The notes: generated by a model not told the origin, from the sequence alone. Positions 37,938 through 52,540 are shown, counted from the stretch's first letter. The stretch is DNA of 64,000 nt from Calvatia gigantea (GCA_025093985.1 JACAAK010000004.1:2728001-2792000); one strand, 5' to 3'. Made by a program: numbers and translations.

Positions 37938-38959
37938 ATGGGTTTAACAGGGTACGTTCATACCTCGTGCGTCTAGCTACTGCCCTGCTGAGACATAATT
38001 GTCAAGCCTAGCTCGATGGATTAATGCTCCTCCACAAGGACTTGGAATGGTTCGCGAGAATATGGTGTTGAATCACAACGTGCGAACTGAGTATTTAGAT
38101 CCCCCCACTATTCTCATATAGACCAGGCGATATACCGAGGGAAATGGAATATATCCATCAGGTCCTACCGCTCTACGATTAGCCAGATGCAGGGGTTCCA
38201 AGGCTCCCCCGACAGGATCATGTGCACCCTCACGATGGATGAAAATGTATTTGTGCTCTTGGATGATCCCGCAGCCCCTATGAGAGCAGAAGTATTGGCG
38301 GCGGCACCTCCGGGTCAGGAGTCCACTTATCTCCAAGGATGCTCGCATTTTCGTACGACCTTTCTTACTCTTCGACCCCCGGGTGCCCTTGAGCAACTCC
38401 TGGCTCAGCTCAAAGCCAGATGGATGTCAGTGCGACAAACTGCTAGTGCGCCAACGAGGGGTGGTCAAGCTCCAGGTCAGCAGATTCTGATAGATGGGCA
38501 AGTCTTCTCTATCGGTAGCGATTGGATTGTCCGGATAGGCAATGTTATCCTTGCTGGGGGGGCAGTCAAGGGAATGCTTCTTGAGGTAAGTTCATCCTCG
38601 TGAGGTTAGCACTCCAGCTCTAATGATTTTAGGCTGAGTATCTGCCTCTGCCAGTTCTACGATCTTCCAATACTGATGGAACTTCGGAATTGTTGTCCAA
38701 TCTCTTGACCTCGATCCTACCGAATATTCGGGACGCCAAAACGGTGGCCGTAACAATGAGCGAGACGCAGTGGGAAGATTCGATGTACGCCCGTGAAGAT
38801 CCAATTCAAGAGTCATCAGAAATGGAAACGGATAACATCTATGCTGTTGGTCATGAGGATATTCCGGAAAGTAAGCGAGGTGATTGGACTGGAGTCGACC
38901 GTGATCGACGTTCAGCCTTCGTGATCCTCGGTGCTTTGCGGTCGGAAGGTCTTCTATAG
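37938..38959 (+). CDS. MED20: Mediator complex subunit 20 (head module)
   Basis: MED20 is a Mediator head subunit, partner of MED18, that links activators to RNA polymerase II. A 14-nt first exon (MGLTG, 37938-37951) joins LARWINAPPQGLGMVRENMV after an intron. A second intron of 47 nt follows NHN, and the frame continues AIYRGKWNISIRSYRSTISQ, then TMDENVFVLLDDPAAPMRAE. The conserved core is FLTLRPPGALEQLLAQLKARW, VFSIGSDWIVRIGNVILAGG and AVKGMLLEAEYLPLP. The C-terminus is RRSAFVILGALRSEGLL. Without splicing the second intron, the frame would hit a TAG after TILI, so the N-terminus is easily mis-annotated as starting at 38187. Length is about 250 residues, normal for the family in fungi. Confidence 0.9.
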
Positions 38960-39179
38960 TGTTCAAATGTTCGTTATCTTGGTGTAACATGCATATTTAA
39001 TTGAAAACACACGAGATCTTGAGAAGCAGTCTGTTCAAAGAACCCACAAAATCACGCCTTTTTTTGAGCCGGAGCTAATCATTAACATGACTGCAACAAA
39101 CACTGTGCCCTGACTCAATCAACTCCATCGACTCTCTCCTTGCATTTTCTTGCTCATGTGGATATAACATCCCTCTATC

Positions 39180-41089
39180 ATGTTCACCAATGCATCCCAA
39201 GCCTTGAAGAGACACGGTACAGCCCAACATCGTGTCCTCAGTTTTATTCGGCAGGAATCCACAGCACAGCACTTCTACCAGAATCGACAACTCGAGTTAT
39301 ATGCGTCAAAGGAAGCACAAAGGCTCACACTTCGTCAACTTGTGCGTAACCCAATCTACAATACACACTAGAAAGCCCACCAACATCCAACTTACATCTC
39401 TGGCGATTACTAGGTATTCTATGGGCGACATATGAATGATGAGCGTCTTCTCAAGGTATATTTTTGCCTATCCTGCCACACACCAATACACGACAATTCT
39501 TTCCAGAGTGCCAACTACGTCCGTACGGAGCTACCTATTCGAATTGCCCACCGTCTACGTGATCTGCAAGCACTACCCTATGTGGTCGTGACCCAGGAGG
39601 GTGTTGCAAGAGTGTACGAGGTAAAGACCCATTTTCCCTTCGTCTACGGCAAATCACTTAAGTCCGACATATTTAGCTATATTGGACTGCGTTTGAGAAG
39701 TGGGTACAATCTCAACGACGCGGAAACCGCACCTTCATATACTTCTGGAACAGGTTCCGCCGCTACCCTCCAATCACCACCCTTTCGGAAAATGACAAGT
39801 TCTGTGAATTCGTGAGCGGACTTTTGAACGAACAGTGAGTCATATCTATCCTATGCGCCAGTCGTCTTAACAAGGCACATTATAGTGCGACTGTCATTCC
39901 CAACCTCTCCCTTGGCCTTTCGCTCTCCTCTCCCTACCTAGCTCCTGACGAACTCGATTCTGTTATGCGCCGAATGTTGATATCTCGGATTTCTCGGAGA
40001 GTACTAGCTGAACATCACATCGCTCTGACGGAAATATTCATGGGTCGACGTGAGAAGGAAGCGTCCGGAGAGCCCCATGTTGGTATTATCTTCACCGGGT
40101 TGAAGGTCAAAAAGAGCATCGAGCGCTGCGTAAAGTTGTTAAGACTGCGGCCTACCTGGGTGCCAGGACTTTGATAAAGAATCTGAGGTCCATCACTGGC
40201 CAGAGGTGATTATCGACGGACAACTCGACACTCAATTTCCATATATTAAGGAACATCTTGAGTGAGTAGCAATAGAACTCTTATTTCTTTCTGGTAACTT
40301 GCTTTATGAATAGATATATCGTCTTTGAGCTTTTGAAGAATGTAAGTTCTCACCTTTCGTTTGCCAGTGTGTGTTTTACCTAAATCCGTCTCCAGTCAAT
40401 GAAAGCTACTCTCCTGGCACACCAGAATAGTCCCTCTCTGCCTCCAATTAGGGCAACCATCGCTGCTGGCCAAAACGATGTTGGGATTCGAATATCAGAC
40501 CAAGGTTGTGTTTAATTAGTCCTCCTGGATGAACACACGCTGATTCGTCATGCAGGCGGTGGGCTCTTTACCGCTCAAAATCAAATCAAGGAACCTGCCG
40601 ATCTCTTCTCATTCTCTCATCTACGCAACGCCACGCGAATGGAACGTTCCCGAATTGGTGCTCTTCGGACTGCAAGCACGAGCGAGCAGGGTATTCGGGC
40701 GACAATAGCCGAACAGGTCCACCGGTGGAAACAACCAAAGCTACATGGGGCGGATGCGGCACCTGAAACGGACGTTGAGGTCCATCCCCAAATTGGAATT
40801 GGACTTCCGATGAGTAATATATTTGCTACGTGAGTTTTGTGTAGCGATTGAGCTGTAGTAGCCACCTAACCTGACGACTTAGATATTTCAGTGGTTCGCT
40901 CGAACTGGTTTCCCTGGACGGCTGGGGTATGACATATCCACCAACGTCTAGTCATGCAGACACTGATACAAGTCCAGGCACTGATGCTTATCTGCGTCTT
41001 CCCAAGCTTGTGAGTACTGCCTCCTATTCCCAAAATCTCAGCACCTGACTTGATGCTAGGGAACAAATTTAGAAGGCATTGAAGTCTGA
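39180..41089 (+). CDS. Mitochondrial alpha-keto acid dehydrogenase kinase (PDK/BCKDK family), with apparent frame break
   Basis: This protein kinase of the GHKL fold inactivates the pyruvate or branched-chain keto acid dehydrogenase complex in the mitochondrial matrix. The Arg/Gln-rich start (MFTNASQALKRHGTAQHRVL) looks like a targeting peptide. The N-terminal helical bundle includes RIAHRLRDLQALPYVVV, LYWTAFEKFRRYPPITT and LISRISRRVLAEHHIAL. The ATP-binding boxes are FELLKNSMKAT (N box), ISDQGGGL (G1), IGIGLPMSNIFAT (G2) and GWGTDAYLRLP (G3). GTDAYLRL resembles the BCKDK form, but PDK is not excluded. Between CVKLLRLRPTWVP and DFDKESEVHHWPEV one base (about 40166-40167) breaks the frame; a 61-nt intron from 40106 or a 37-nt one from 40130 could bridge it only by deleting a conserved helix. 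The C-terminus is GTNLEGIEV. Confidence 0.88.
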
Positions 41090-41403
41090 ACTTTGTCCTT
41101 GAAATTATCCTCTCAAAACCTTGCCTGCTTTATCATGCCTGTATCGTTAGGCCATTTTGCCTTCATATTATTTTTCGCAACCTTTCTATCGGCGTGCATC
41201 ATTGTTTATTTTGGATCACTTCATTGTCGTGTTGTAATCTTCGTTCATCATGATCAGAAATTGGATCCGGGCGCCTGCAGTCAGCTCCAAGCCCTTAAAA
41301 GACAAAAACGAAACTTTGCGGAGTGGCTGTCCCTATGACCCTGCATTCCGAGTACCTCTTCAAGCAAATTATTATGTTCCCCCTCTGATTCACAGCACCC
41401 ATA
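41090..41403. other. Intergenic region upstream of Pro-rich gene
   Basis: This 314-bp gap separates two tandem plus-strand genes. It probably holds the kinase gene's 3' end and the next promoter. An 81-codon open frame here has a hydrophobic start but no support as a gene. Confidence 0.4.
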
Positions 41404-42994
41404 ATGAACGATTTCGAAGACCTCAGCCAGTCTCCCCCGCCACCAGCATACTCAGAGCAGGAGTTCGACCAGAAGATCTCCCTTGCATCAGAGTTATCGC
41501 AAGCTACGCATCAGCACCAGGTTCAACACGAGGACACATGGGAGGTCTGGGACGACGCCGCTTTCCAAGAAGCAGCGAACAAACTGAACAACCTGTCCAT
41601 ACGAGGTTCCGATCAACCACAAACAGCCGGATCTTCTTCCGCTAACAATCAATCCTCTGGAAGCGGAGGAAAAGAGGACATTCAACCTCTGCGAATTCAC
41701 AAGAAAAACCTATCGGGTGGTTCGTCATCTACCCCATCTGGGAAGCCGAGGCCATCATGGCTCGTAGAGGTCGAGGGGAATACCCCAGGCGCGCCCAATT
41801 GCAGCGCATCTATGGGTCCTGTTGTACCAGCATATACCCCAACCGCTCCTTCCGAATCGATACCGTCTGCGCTGAGTCCCACTGCACTGCCGAATCGCAA
41901 CGCAAACCAGGAGTGGCGAGATACTTCCCCAGATCCGGGGCTAACTGGTCGCTACCGTGACCAGCGTGGTCGACCCACCGAGTTGCCACCGCTGACAGAC
42001 AATTCTTTTCCCCCACCTCCGTTCTTGCCAAATGCTGGAAACCAATTGCCCGATCCTTACACGATCCTGGATGTACAACCTGAACTCACCTTTACACCCA
42101 TTGCCCAAGACCCTGTCCCATTCCCGGGAGCCCGGCCCACTTCTATGCCTGCCCAGTCAAATCAATACGGCACCAATATGGGGGCTTATAACCAGCAACT
42201 TACGTCCGTTACTCTGCAACGTGATGGACCCGGAGCTTCGTGTTCGGTTCCCACCCGGCTCAGGCATTCTATGCCGACAAATATACCGGGGGGTTATCCA
42301 CAGTATAATAATAACGTTCAATCAAATCCATATTCTCCTTCCTCGGGGCGACCTGCAGCGAATACCTGCAGGAGCTCAATGTTACCGCCACGAGTCAATG
42401 TGGACTTGTCCACGGTATATGGAAAGCGACCTGTGGTGACGATTGTGAATGAACCACAACCGCAACAGGCTTTCGATGCGGCCGCGTTCTACAAGTATGT
42501 CGGCGTCACGGTGATTATGCAAATGAATGAATTGATTCCTGATGGTTCTTTTCGTAATTTAGCTCGGCTGTGTCTGCGCATTTGGGATCAACGTACTCGA
42601 GACAGCCTGCCAATTCATTTGAACAGGCACATCAGTCGTAAGTCGAATTTTATTGACCACTCATGTGCTGCACGCTTACAATATGACTTTGAGGCGACAA
42701 CCTCTTGCAAGTGCTTCACTGTGTAACCTACAGCAAACTACTCAGCTGGTACCAAATAGATACAGTTATTTGCCCCCTGGCTCGGCTCCACCACAAAATC
42801 CCTACAGTTTCCCTATGCTGCAGAATCCATTAATCAGAAGCCCAACACCCACGTATCCTGCTGGCACCGCCAATCCTGCGCCCCAGATATTGGCCGTTGC
42901 CGGCGAGGGGCATTATGGTCTCCAGCACACAATACCTCACCCTATGACACAGGGGCGAGTTGATTATATGGAGCCATACAACCCCTACCGTTGA
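41404..42994 (+). CDS. Pro/Ser/Asn-rich protein of unknown function with an N-terminal PPxY motif
   Basis: The start MNDFEDLSQSPPPPAYSEQE contains PPAY, the core recognised by WW domains of NEDD4/Rsp5 ubiquitin ligases and their adaptors. A Trp/Asp segment follows (DTWEVWDDAAFQEAANKLNN). The middle is disordered, with PSWLVEVEG, LPPLTDNSFPPPPFLPNAGN and QPELTFTPI. A C-terminal candidate ordered part reads RPVVTIVNEPQPQQAFDAAA and FYKYVGVTVIMQMNELIP. One intron is needed between about 42640 and 42745 before YSYLPPGSAPPQNPYSFPML; its exact ends are unclear. The last residues are GRVDYMEPYNPYR. I recognise no named domain; a Rsp5-adaptor role is only a guess from the motif. Confidence 0.66.
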
Positions 42995-43306
42995 GTAGTT
43001 CAGACGCGGCGTGCTTTTATCTTTCTTTCCTCGGACTTTTTCTCGTACAGCATTACTTTTGATTAGATTCCCAACTCCTACCCCCGAACATCCAATCCCC
43101 ATATGGTGTACTTTAGGAGCGTTGTAACTCACTCTCTGATGTATGATCTTATCTAGCGTTGCATTATCTCACCACCTCGTTGACGCTACCCTGACTGTTA
43201 GCGTCGGTGACCTATGTAATTCGTACGGACACGTCAAAGGTTAAATTAAACAGAGCTGAAAAGGAGTCCCTTAGCGTGGTCAAGCTCCCTCTCCTTCCTC
43301 CTGCCA
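42995..43306. other. Intergenic region upstream of NDR kinase gene
   Basis: This 312-bp gap between tandem genes presumably holds the 3' end of the Pro-rich gene and the kinase promoter, including a pyrimidine-rich leader (CTCCCTCTCCTTCCTCCTGCC) just before the start codon. No other gene is seen. Confidence 0.45.
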
Positions 43307-45445
<2,139 letters not shown>

Positions 45446-45908
45446 GGCTTACATGATCAATAGTTTTTTTTTCCTTCTTGGTTCAGACAGTTGCGAGCTT
45501 TCACTTCACGGTTGATATACCCAATTCTATACCCAGGGCCAGTGGTATTCATGGAAAAATAATCAGTACACGTCTTATTTAATAGTCTTATAAAGTACGC
45601 AACAAATAATACGAAGAAAGTGAGGCTTGCTCGCAGAGATCAAAGGGGCGAAAAAACTACAAACTAACGAAATGAGAATAAATTGAAATCCCAAATGTAC
45701 AAGTACTGGGGAAGTACAGAAAAAAATACACGGAAAAAGCTTTCCGGCTCGACGCCATCAACGGTTAATTGTTACAAACCAACAACCTATGAAGTAGATG
45801 TGCACCATGCGGTATGACTCGACCTAGCGGGCCTTATCGTCGACCAATCGTCCTTGCGACAATCATGGAGCCCACCAAAAAGGAAGTGGAGAAGGGGTAG
45901 AAAGTTTG
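45446..45908. other. Convergent intergenic region, no gene seen
   Basis: This 463-bp gap lies between the stop codons of CBK1 and the mucin-like gene. It is A/T-rich with A-runs near 45650-45740 and likely holds both 3' untranslated regions. No coding signal is apparent. Confidence 0.5.
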
Positions 45909-47373
45909 TTAGAAGGCGCGACCGGAGGGTCCTGCCGGAGGATCACTTGCGCCTGCCCCATGGTAATAGGAACGAAGTTGGCCAGTATAGTAGGTATCCG
46001 GTCCTCCAACTGGGTTATTGTAAGTCAATGGCATCGTCGATGTCGATTGTGGCAAGGCAGTCAGGTTGGATGAGCTGTTATAAGGATGAGATCGCAACGT
46101 GACAGAGGGGGGTTGGTAGAAAAGCGGTGGTTCCCGTTGAGTGAGGTTGCCACGAGAATCTGAGGCACCTGTGCGGTAGGAGATGCTGCTGAAGCCATGG
46201 TGATTGGATGAGGAATGGTCGTTACTGCTGGTATGGTCATCGTCTGAACTGGTATGCCCGGAACCCTTGAATGGTCCATTTGACATTACACCAGTTGTCG
46301 GGAGAGAAGCCGCACCACTTCGGACCTGAACCACCTCCCCTGCGGCAAAGGGATCCACCGCAGGATAGGTCAAGCTGTGTGCATCATGGGAAGATGTATT
46401 CCGCGAATGCTCAGGTTCGAATAAATTGCCGTACAACTCCTCATCGAATTTCTGGGCCCGTTTTCTACGCAGGCGTTTGAGGAAAGTAACAACTAGAAAA
46501 ACGAGGGCACCAAGTACAACAAGGGCGACAGCAGTAAATGTTCCTCCTACAGCTCCCTTGTTGCTCCAGAATCCAGTCCTGTTCATCACGTCAGTCGCAA
46601 AGATCCCAACAATAATTAGTGGCTTATCAAAAACGGGAGTACAGGGATTAGCAACGTACCCGGAATTACTAGCCTGTACTGGTGCAGCAGGTGGCGATGA
46701 TGGGGCCACTTGATCAGTAGAAGCCGTTGGATCAGCAGAGGACGTTGGATCAGCAACCACCAAAGTCGTCGGGGAGACGACGTTGCCAGTCGGGATAAGG
46801 GTAGTACTTGGGGTTGAAAGCGATAGGGTTGTAGGCACCAGGTTAAGTGTATCTGAGGTCGTTGCCTTTAGAATGAAAGTCGACGGTGATGTTGAAGTTG
46901 AAGTAGTGGAAGGCAGGGTTTCCCTGAGTCCAAAAATTAGAACGGTGCACAGGTGATAATTGGACGCTTGAGGGACAACAAACGTACGCTTTCGTGGAGC
47001 GGTTAATTCGTGATGAAGAAAGAGAAGAGGATCCAACATTGAGGGAAGAAGATGTGGGCAGAGAAACCGAACTGTGAGAAGAAGAGGCGGGGGGCGGGAC
47101 GGAAGAGGAAGAAGAGGCGGGGAGGGAAGAAGCAGCGGACCTAAGGGGCACTGTGATGCTGCTGGTGACGCTGTCGGTGGTAAAAACAGTGGTTACTCTG
47201 GTAACCCCGAAAGTCACTGTGACTTGTCTTTCAGGGAGTTGGGCGACACTCCGCGTTTGAATGGAAGGGGATGACGGTGAAGGAAAGTGGTGACTGGATA
47301 GGAAGATAAGGAAAAAGAAGGTTAGAATCAGAGAAGCGACCACCGTTGGACGACCAGTGAGGAAGGGGGGCAT
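45909..47373 (-). CDS. Ser/Thr-rich single-pass membrane protein (Mid2-like cell-wall sensor type)
   Basis: The chosen start MPPFLTGRPTVVASLILTFF is followed by a hydrophobic core typical of a signal peptide. The extracellular part is a mucin-like Ser/Thr/Pro stretch (VTVTFGVTRVTTVFTTDSVT, then long SSSS and SPTT tracts) expected to be heavily O-mannosylated. After an intron in the region of 46585-46660, the segment GFWSNKGAVGGTFTAVALVV leads into a transmembrane helix ending LVVTFLKRLRRKRAQ, a basic stop-transfer. The cytoplasmic tail is disordered, rich in Ser, His and Tyr (YTGQLRSYYHGAGASD), ending PPAGPSGRAF. The layout matches Mid2/Wsc-like stress sensors, but no cysteine-rich WSC domain is seen. 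An upstream in-frame ATG at 47469 would obscure the signal peptide. Confidence 0.72.
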
Positions 47374-47517
47374 CACGAACAACTCGTCCACCAGTGTCGA
47401 GTTGGAGGTTTTAAGAAACGGCCAAGGTGATAAAAGGAGGAGGTATCTGCTTGCAATCAGTTTTTCCAATTACGAAAACTCAAGAGCGCTTGTTGCGTGG
47501 TAACTTTGTCTTCCGTC

Positions 47518-47541
47518 CCTGAGGCCTGAGGCCTGAGGCCC
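47518..47541. repeat. Short GGCCTGA tandem repeat in an intergenic gap
   Basis: About three copies of a 7-base unit (CCTGAGG) run into a GGCCC stretch, followed by TTAATGA repeated twice. The site lies 145 bp upstream of the mucin-like gene start. Its role, if any, is unknown. Confidence 0.7.
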
Positions 47542-47616
47542 CGAAGGGCCTAATTAATGATTAATGATTGCATCAATCAAAAGCTCCTAATTATATTATA
47601 GACCTTTTTCATCTTC

Positions 47617-49369
47617 TCATTGTTCTTGGATTGCGGGCCTCTTCGCCCTCACCGCCTTAGGACTCCGTCCCAGCCTTGAACCAATTTCCTGCATAACAGA
47701 CGTATCGCCTGCACTCGCAATCTCAATGCAGAGTTCCTGCAGTTGTCCATCTGTCATCTGTTGCCCAATCTCCTCAGGCCCCAATACGCCATGACTACGG
47801 TCACTCAACCGTTTCAGGATACTCGCACGAGACTGATTTGTGGATGGTACAATCAGCCGCGTTCATATATAGGTATACTTGAAACCATCTTACCTCAGGA
47901 TCACCAAGCGTAGGCCAAATGTCCAACCAGGCTGCACTCCATTTCATTCCCCCGAAGTAGTACCAATGCTTCTGCGGAGTTTCGGTTTTCAGTCAAATCA
48001 CCAAAAGTAAGTTCATGCTCCCCCCACCTTCTTTTTTGAGAGAGTAAAGGTGTGAAACACCGGAGTTTCGTCTCCATGATTGCTATTTCTAAGCCAGTTA
48101 ACGATTTCCTTGTGGGATTGTGGTGTTACCCAGTCTAAAATATATGTCCTGGTCCCTGACTCCAGATAGAAAGGATCGTATAGGAAGACGAGGTTGACAC
48201 TTTTAAGTCCTCGTGGTGATGGTCCTACTGCAAGCCGAATACTAACATCCTGTGGAAGAATCAACCTTCAAAACAGATTTATCAGTCACAGCATAACATA
48301 GGACATCGCAACTCACCCCTGAAAAAGATCTTCAAGCTACAAAACATAGGTCAATACCCAAGGAAATCTCAAAACCAAATGCAGTCACACCTGGGTTTTG
48401 TCTATCCCAAGCCGGACAAAGTCCTCCTTAACAAACGGCCCTGCTATAGACCGGACGCTACCAGGACACTTGGAGCCCGAATGAATTGCCCAAGTCTGCA
48501 GTGCCCCATCTTGCCCAACAACATGTGAAGGTGACGAGGGAGAAAGTTGTGAAGTTGCGCTAGACGCGCTACTTAATTCTGGTGCTAGACCAGGTGCTAC
48601 CTGAGAGTGGTCTGCATCCGGTGAGTGCGCTTGTCGATCCGGGTGCCGCCCCATATCCTCAGCCACAGGGCGGGCAGTTCCGCTGCTCGAAGAAGCGCTG
48701 GCACTCGGTGAGCGCAGGACCCTCCTCAGGTCTTCCTCCACTGCTTCGCGCGCATTCTGGCCAAAGTCCTCGTCCGGAGGGAACCCGTCTATTAGTCTCT
48801 AAGGATAACACATCAGCGTATGAAAGCAAACGAAGAAGGCAACTGGTGACGAAAAGGGATAACAACCCACCTGTAACAAGTCGGCAGTAACTCTGACTAG
48901 GAGCCTGTATTTCTTCAACGCCCCTTCCCTGCCCCTGACTGCACTGTTAATTTCAGACTGACACGTCCCGTGCTGGTACATAAGTGTCTCTAAAATTTCA
49001 ACCAACTCTCTTCTGTTCGCCTCAAGTTCTTGTACACGTCGTTCGAGCTGTGGTATCCTTGTTGGTGACCCTGAAGGTGAGCTCCTTTGCGATCCATGTC
49101 CAGAACGCGATGGCGAAGGAAGAGTAGTGGCAACTAAGGGAGTGGTCACGAGCAAATGATTTGCCTGTTCGATTTGTTGCTGTAACGATATCAAGGATTC
49201 GGAGAGGCCTGTAAGCTGCAGGTATGATATGAATACAAAGTGTCGGGGTCAGTATGCGTTTTTTTTTTGGGAACTGGGGACTCAAACCGATGCCGCGGGA
49301 TAGCATCGCTCAACAAAAAAAAATCGGAAAACTCACCACCTGTCGGAGTCTCTCAGTGTCCATCTGCAT
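47617..49369 (-). CDS. Coiled-coil protein of unknown function
   Basis: The start MQMDTERLRQV joins LTGLSESLISLQQQIEQANH after an intron. The N-terminal half is predicted helical/coiled-coil (LERRVQELEANRRELVEILE, then GREGALKKYRLLVRVTADLLQ). A disordered Ser/Pro-rich middle follows (48.4-48.8 kb). The C-terminal half contains TWAIHSGSKCPGSVRSIAGP, an ordered strand-rich part (DVSIRLAVGPSPRGLKSVNL, YILDWVTPQSHKEIVNWLRN) and KHWYYFGGMKWSAAWLDIWP. The end is helical and basic, LGRSPKAVRAKRPAIQEQ. At least six exons are needed. The composition is protein-like throughout and the exons splice in frame, but I do not recognise the family. Confidence 0.62.
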
Positions 49370-49733
49370 TACCCTATGATAGTGGTATAAGGGACAGGAC
49401 AGTCGTGGGCCAAACTGCTAGCCTCTCTTGAAGAAACGAACAAAGTAGGTGCTCATTTACGATACGCTAGTTCATATGGGTTCAGGACGGACCTGCCTTT
49501 CGATACCTAATAAATCCAGATCTGGTTTGGAATTATTCATTATTACTTTCCCCGACAAGGACCATAATCGCATGACACATAGTTTGCGCGTTGGCGCAGC
49601 TAGGATCAGCAGGAAATTCCCAGCGCTAGCTTCTGTCGCTCGCTTGCATGCCGCTTCTAATGCATCTTCCTATTAATACCCCAGCCTTTCAACATCAACC
49701 TCCTTTTTTCCCCTTTCCTTTTCATATTCTGGA
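49370..49733. promoter_or_regulatory. Divergent intergenic region between coiled-coil gene and ACMSD-like gene
   Basis: This 364-bp gap separates outward-facing starts and must hold both promoters. A pyrimidine-rich leader (CTCCTTTTTTCCCCTTTCC) precedes the plus-strand start. No gene is seen inside. Confidence 0.45.
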
Positions 49734-51075
49734 ATGGCAGCAAAGAGATTACTAGTGGATATCCACACCCATGTGTATCTCCCCCGCTACGCTTCCGTAC
49801 TTCGTTCGCGGACAAGTGTTCCCTTCATCCGTACAGACACGGTCACTCAGCAAGAAAGACTATTGATTTTGGACCATGAGCCTAGCGGTGGAAGACCCGT
49901 TGGTGCACAATATTGGGATCGCAACGGTACCGCACAATCAACTCCAGATAACTAAACACTTGAAATTCTGATGGTGACGTCGCACAGAGAAATTGAAATT
50001 TATGGATAAACACGGGATTCACGTATCCGTGGTCAGGTGAGCTGCTTTGCGAAGTTCGACAATGAGCAGAGTCTAACCTTGAGTGTGGGGGTGGGGCATT
50101 TATAGTTCAGCGAATCCATGGCTCGATTTTCTGCCGGCATCCCAAGCGCACACTCTGGCAGCGGAACTTAACGAGGATCTCGAGGACTACTGCTCCACCT
50201 CACCCTCTCTTTCTTCTAATGATGCAGAAATTAAACGTCTGTACGGCTTTGGTCTACTCCCTCTCGTGCCGTCAATCCCAACCAGCGCTCTTTTGGAAAT
50301 CGTCAATCAAATTTCCGCTCTTCCGCATCTCAGGGGGTTGATTATGGGCACCAAAGGAGTGGGTAAAGGACTAGACGATCCTGCTCTTGAACCGGTTTGG
50401 GCCGCAATTGAGAGAGCTAATTTGGTTGTGTTCCTTCATCCCCACTATGGCGTGGACGCCAAAGCATATGGTGAACAAGAGAACGGACACGTATTACCAC
50501 TAGCTCTCGGTTTCCCCTTCGAGACTACGATAGTGAGTGACAATTACCCTCAATTATTGGGTTATCACAAATGCTAACTCGTGCAACAGGCAGCCACGAG
50601 ACTCATCCTATCCGGTGTCTTCGATAGACTCCCTAATCTCCGGCTGCTTCTCGCCCATTCTGGAGGTGCACTTCCAGTTCTCTCCTCCCGCCTTGCATCA
50701 TGCATCGATCACGACCCCATCGTGGCCTCCCGTCTCAAGCATGACGCGCGCTACTACCTTGGTAAACTTTACCTCGATGCCGTAGCATACGGTCCGGAGG
50801 AACTGGGATTCGTCAGCGATACTATCGCTCGCGCAGCACGTTATGAACAGGGCTCAACAATCAGCATTAAAGAACAGTTGGACAGGAGCCTTGGAAGCAA
50901 GCGGATGCTTTTTGGCACAGATCATCCGTTCTTCCCTCCTCTGAACGACAGTGAGAAGTGGAAAAGTGTAGTTGAAAATCTCGAAGCCATTGACGCGGTT
51001 CAAGGGTGGACGGAAACGGACAAGGATGATGTGAGAGGAGAAAACGCATTGAAGTTGTTTAATATGATAAAATAG
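49734..51075 (+). CDS. ACMSD-like amidohydrolase (aminocarboxymuconate-semialdehyde decarboxylase family)
   Basis: Family members decarboxylate 2-amino-3-carboxymuconate semialdehyde (ACMS) in tryptophan breakdown, diverting it from quinolinate and NAD. The metal-binding start is LLVDIHTHVYLP (HxH). Later come EKLKFMDKHGIHVSVVSSAN, LYGFGLLPLVP, HLRGLIMGTKGVGKGLDDPA, the HPHYG metal/substrate motif, GFPFETTIAATRLILSGVFD, LLLAHSGGALP and the metal aspartate in LFGTDHPFFPPLN. These positions match the ACMSD fold; related resorcylate and hydroxybenzoate decarboxylases share it, so substrate is inferred. The next gene, tail to tail with 17 bp between stop codons, is QPRT, which acts on the competing branch, and this strengthens the ACMSD reading. 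Four exons, about 370 residues. Confidence 0.84.
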
Positions 51076-51092
51076 GTTTACAAGTAGTATAC

Positions 51093-52300
<1,208 letters not shown>

Positions 52301-52540
52301 GGATCTACGAAGACTACATAGATATTTTGGTACTGATCATAAATAAGTTTGTTTCTGTCATCTTACGTACACGTCGCACTCACACGTGCGATGAACGAGA
52401 TGTCCTCATTCGACCATCAATTGAGCAATCCAACACTCCCATGCCCTGCTATGTAACATTAAGTGTAACTGCCATTGGTCTGCTCTTTTCCGTCTGGTGC
52501 ACCAGAAGGCACACTTGTCTGTAACCAAGTATTGCCAGTC

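Noticed and set aside
38080..38140. Apparent premature TAG in MED20 after TILI
   Set aside because: It lies inside a 47-nt intron; splicing joins NHN to AIYRGKWNISIRSYRS, the expected sequence.
41093..41338. 81-codon frame with a hydrophobic start, suggestive of a small membrane protein
   Set aside because: It has no start context, homology or neighbouring exons and lies in the 3' region of the kinase gene.
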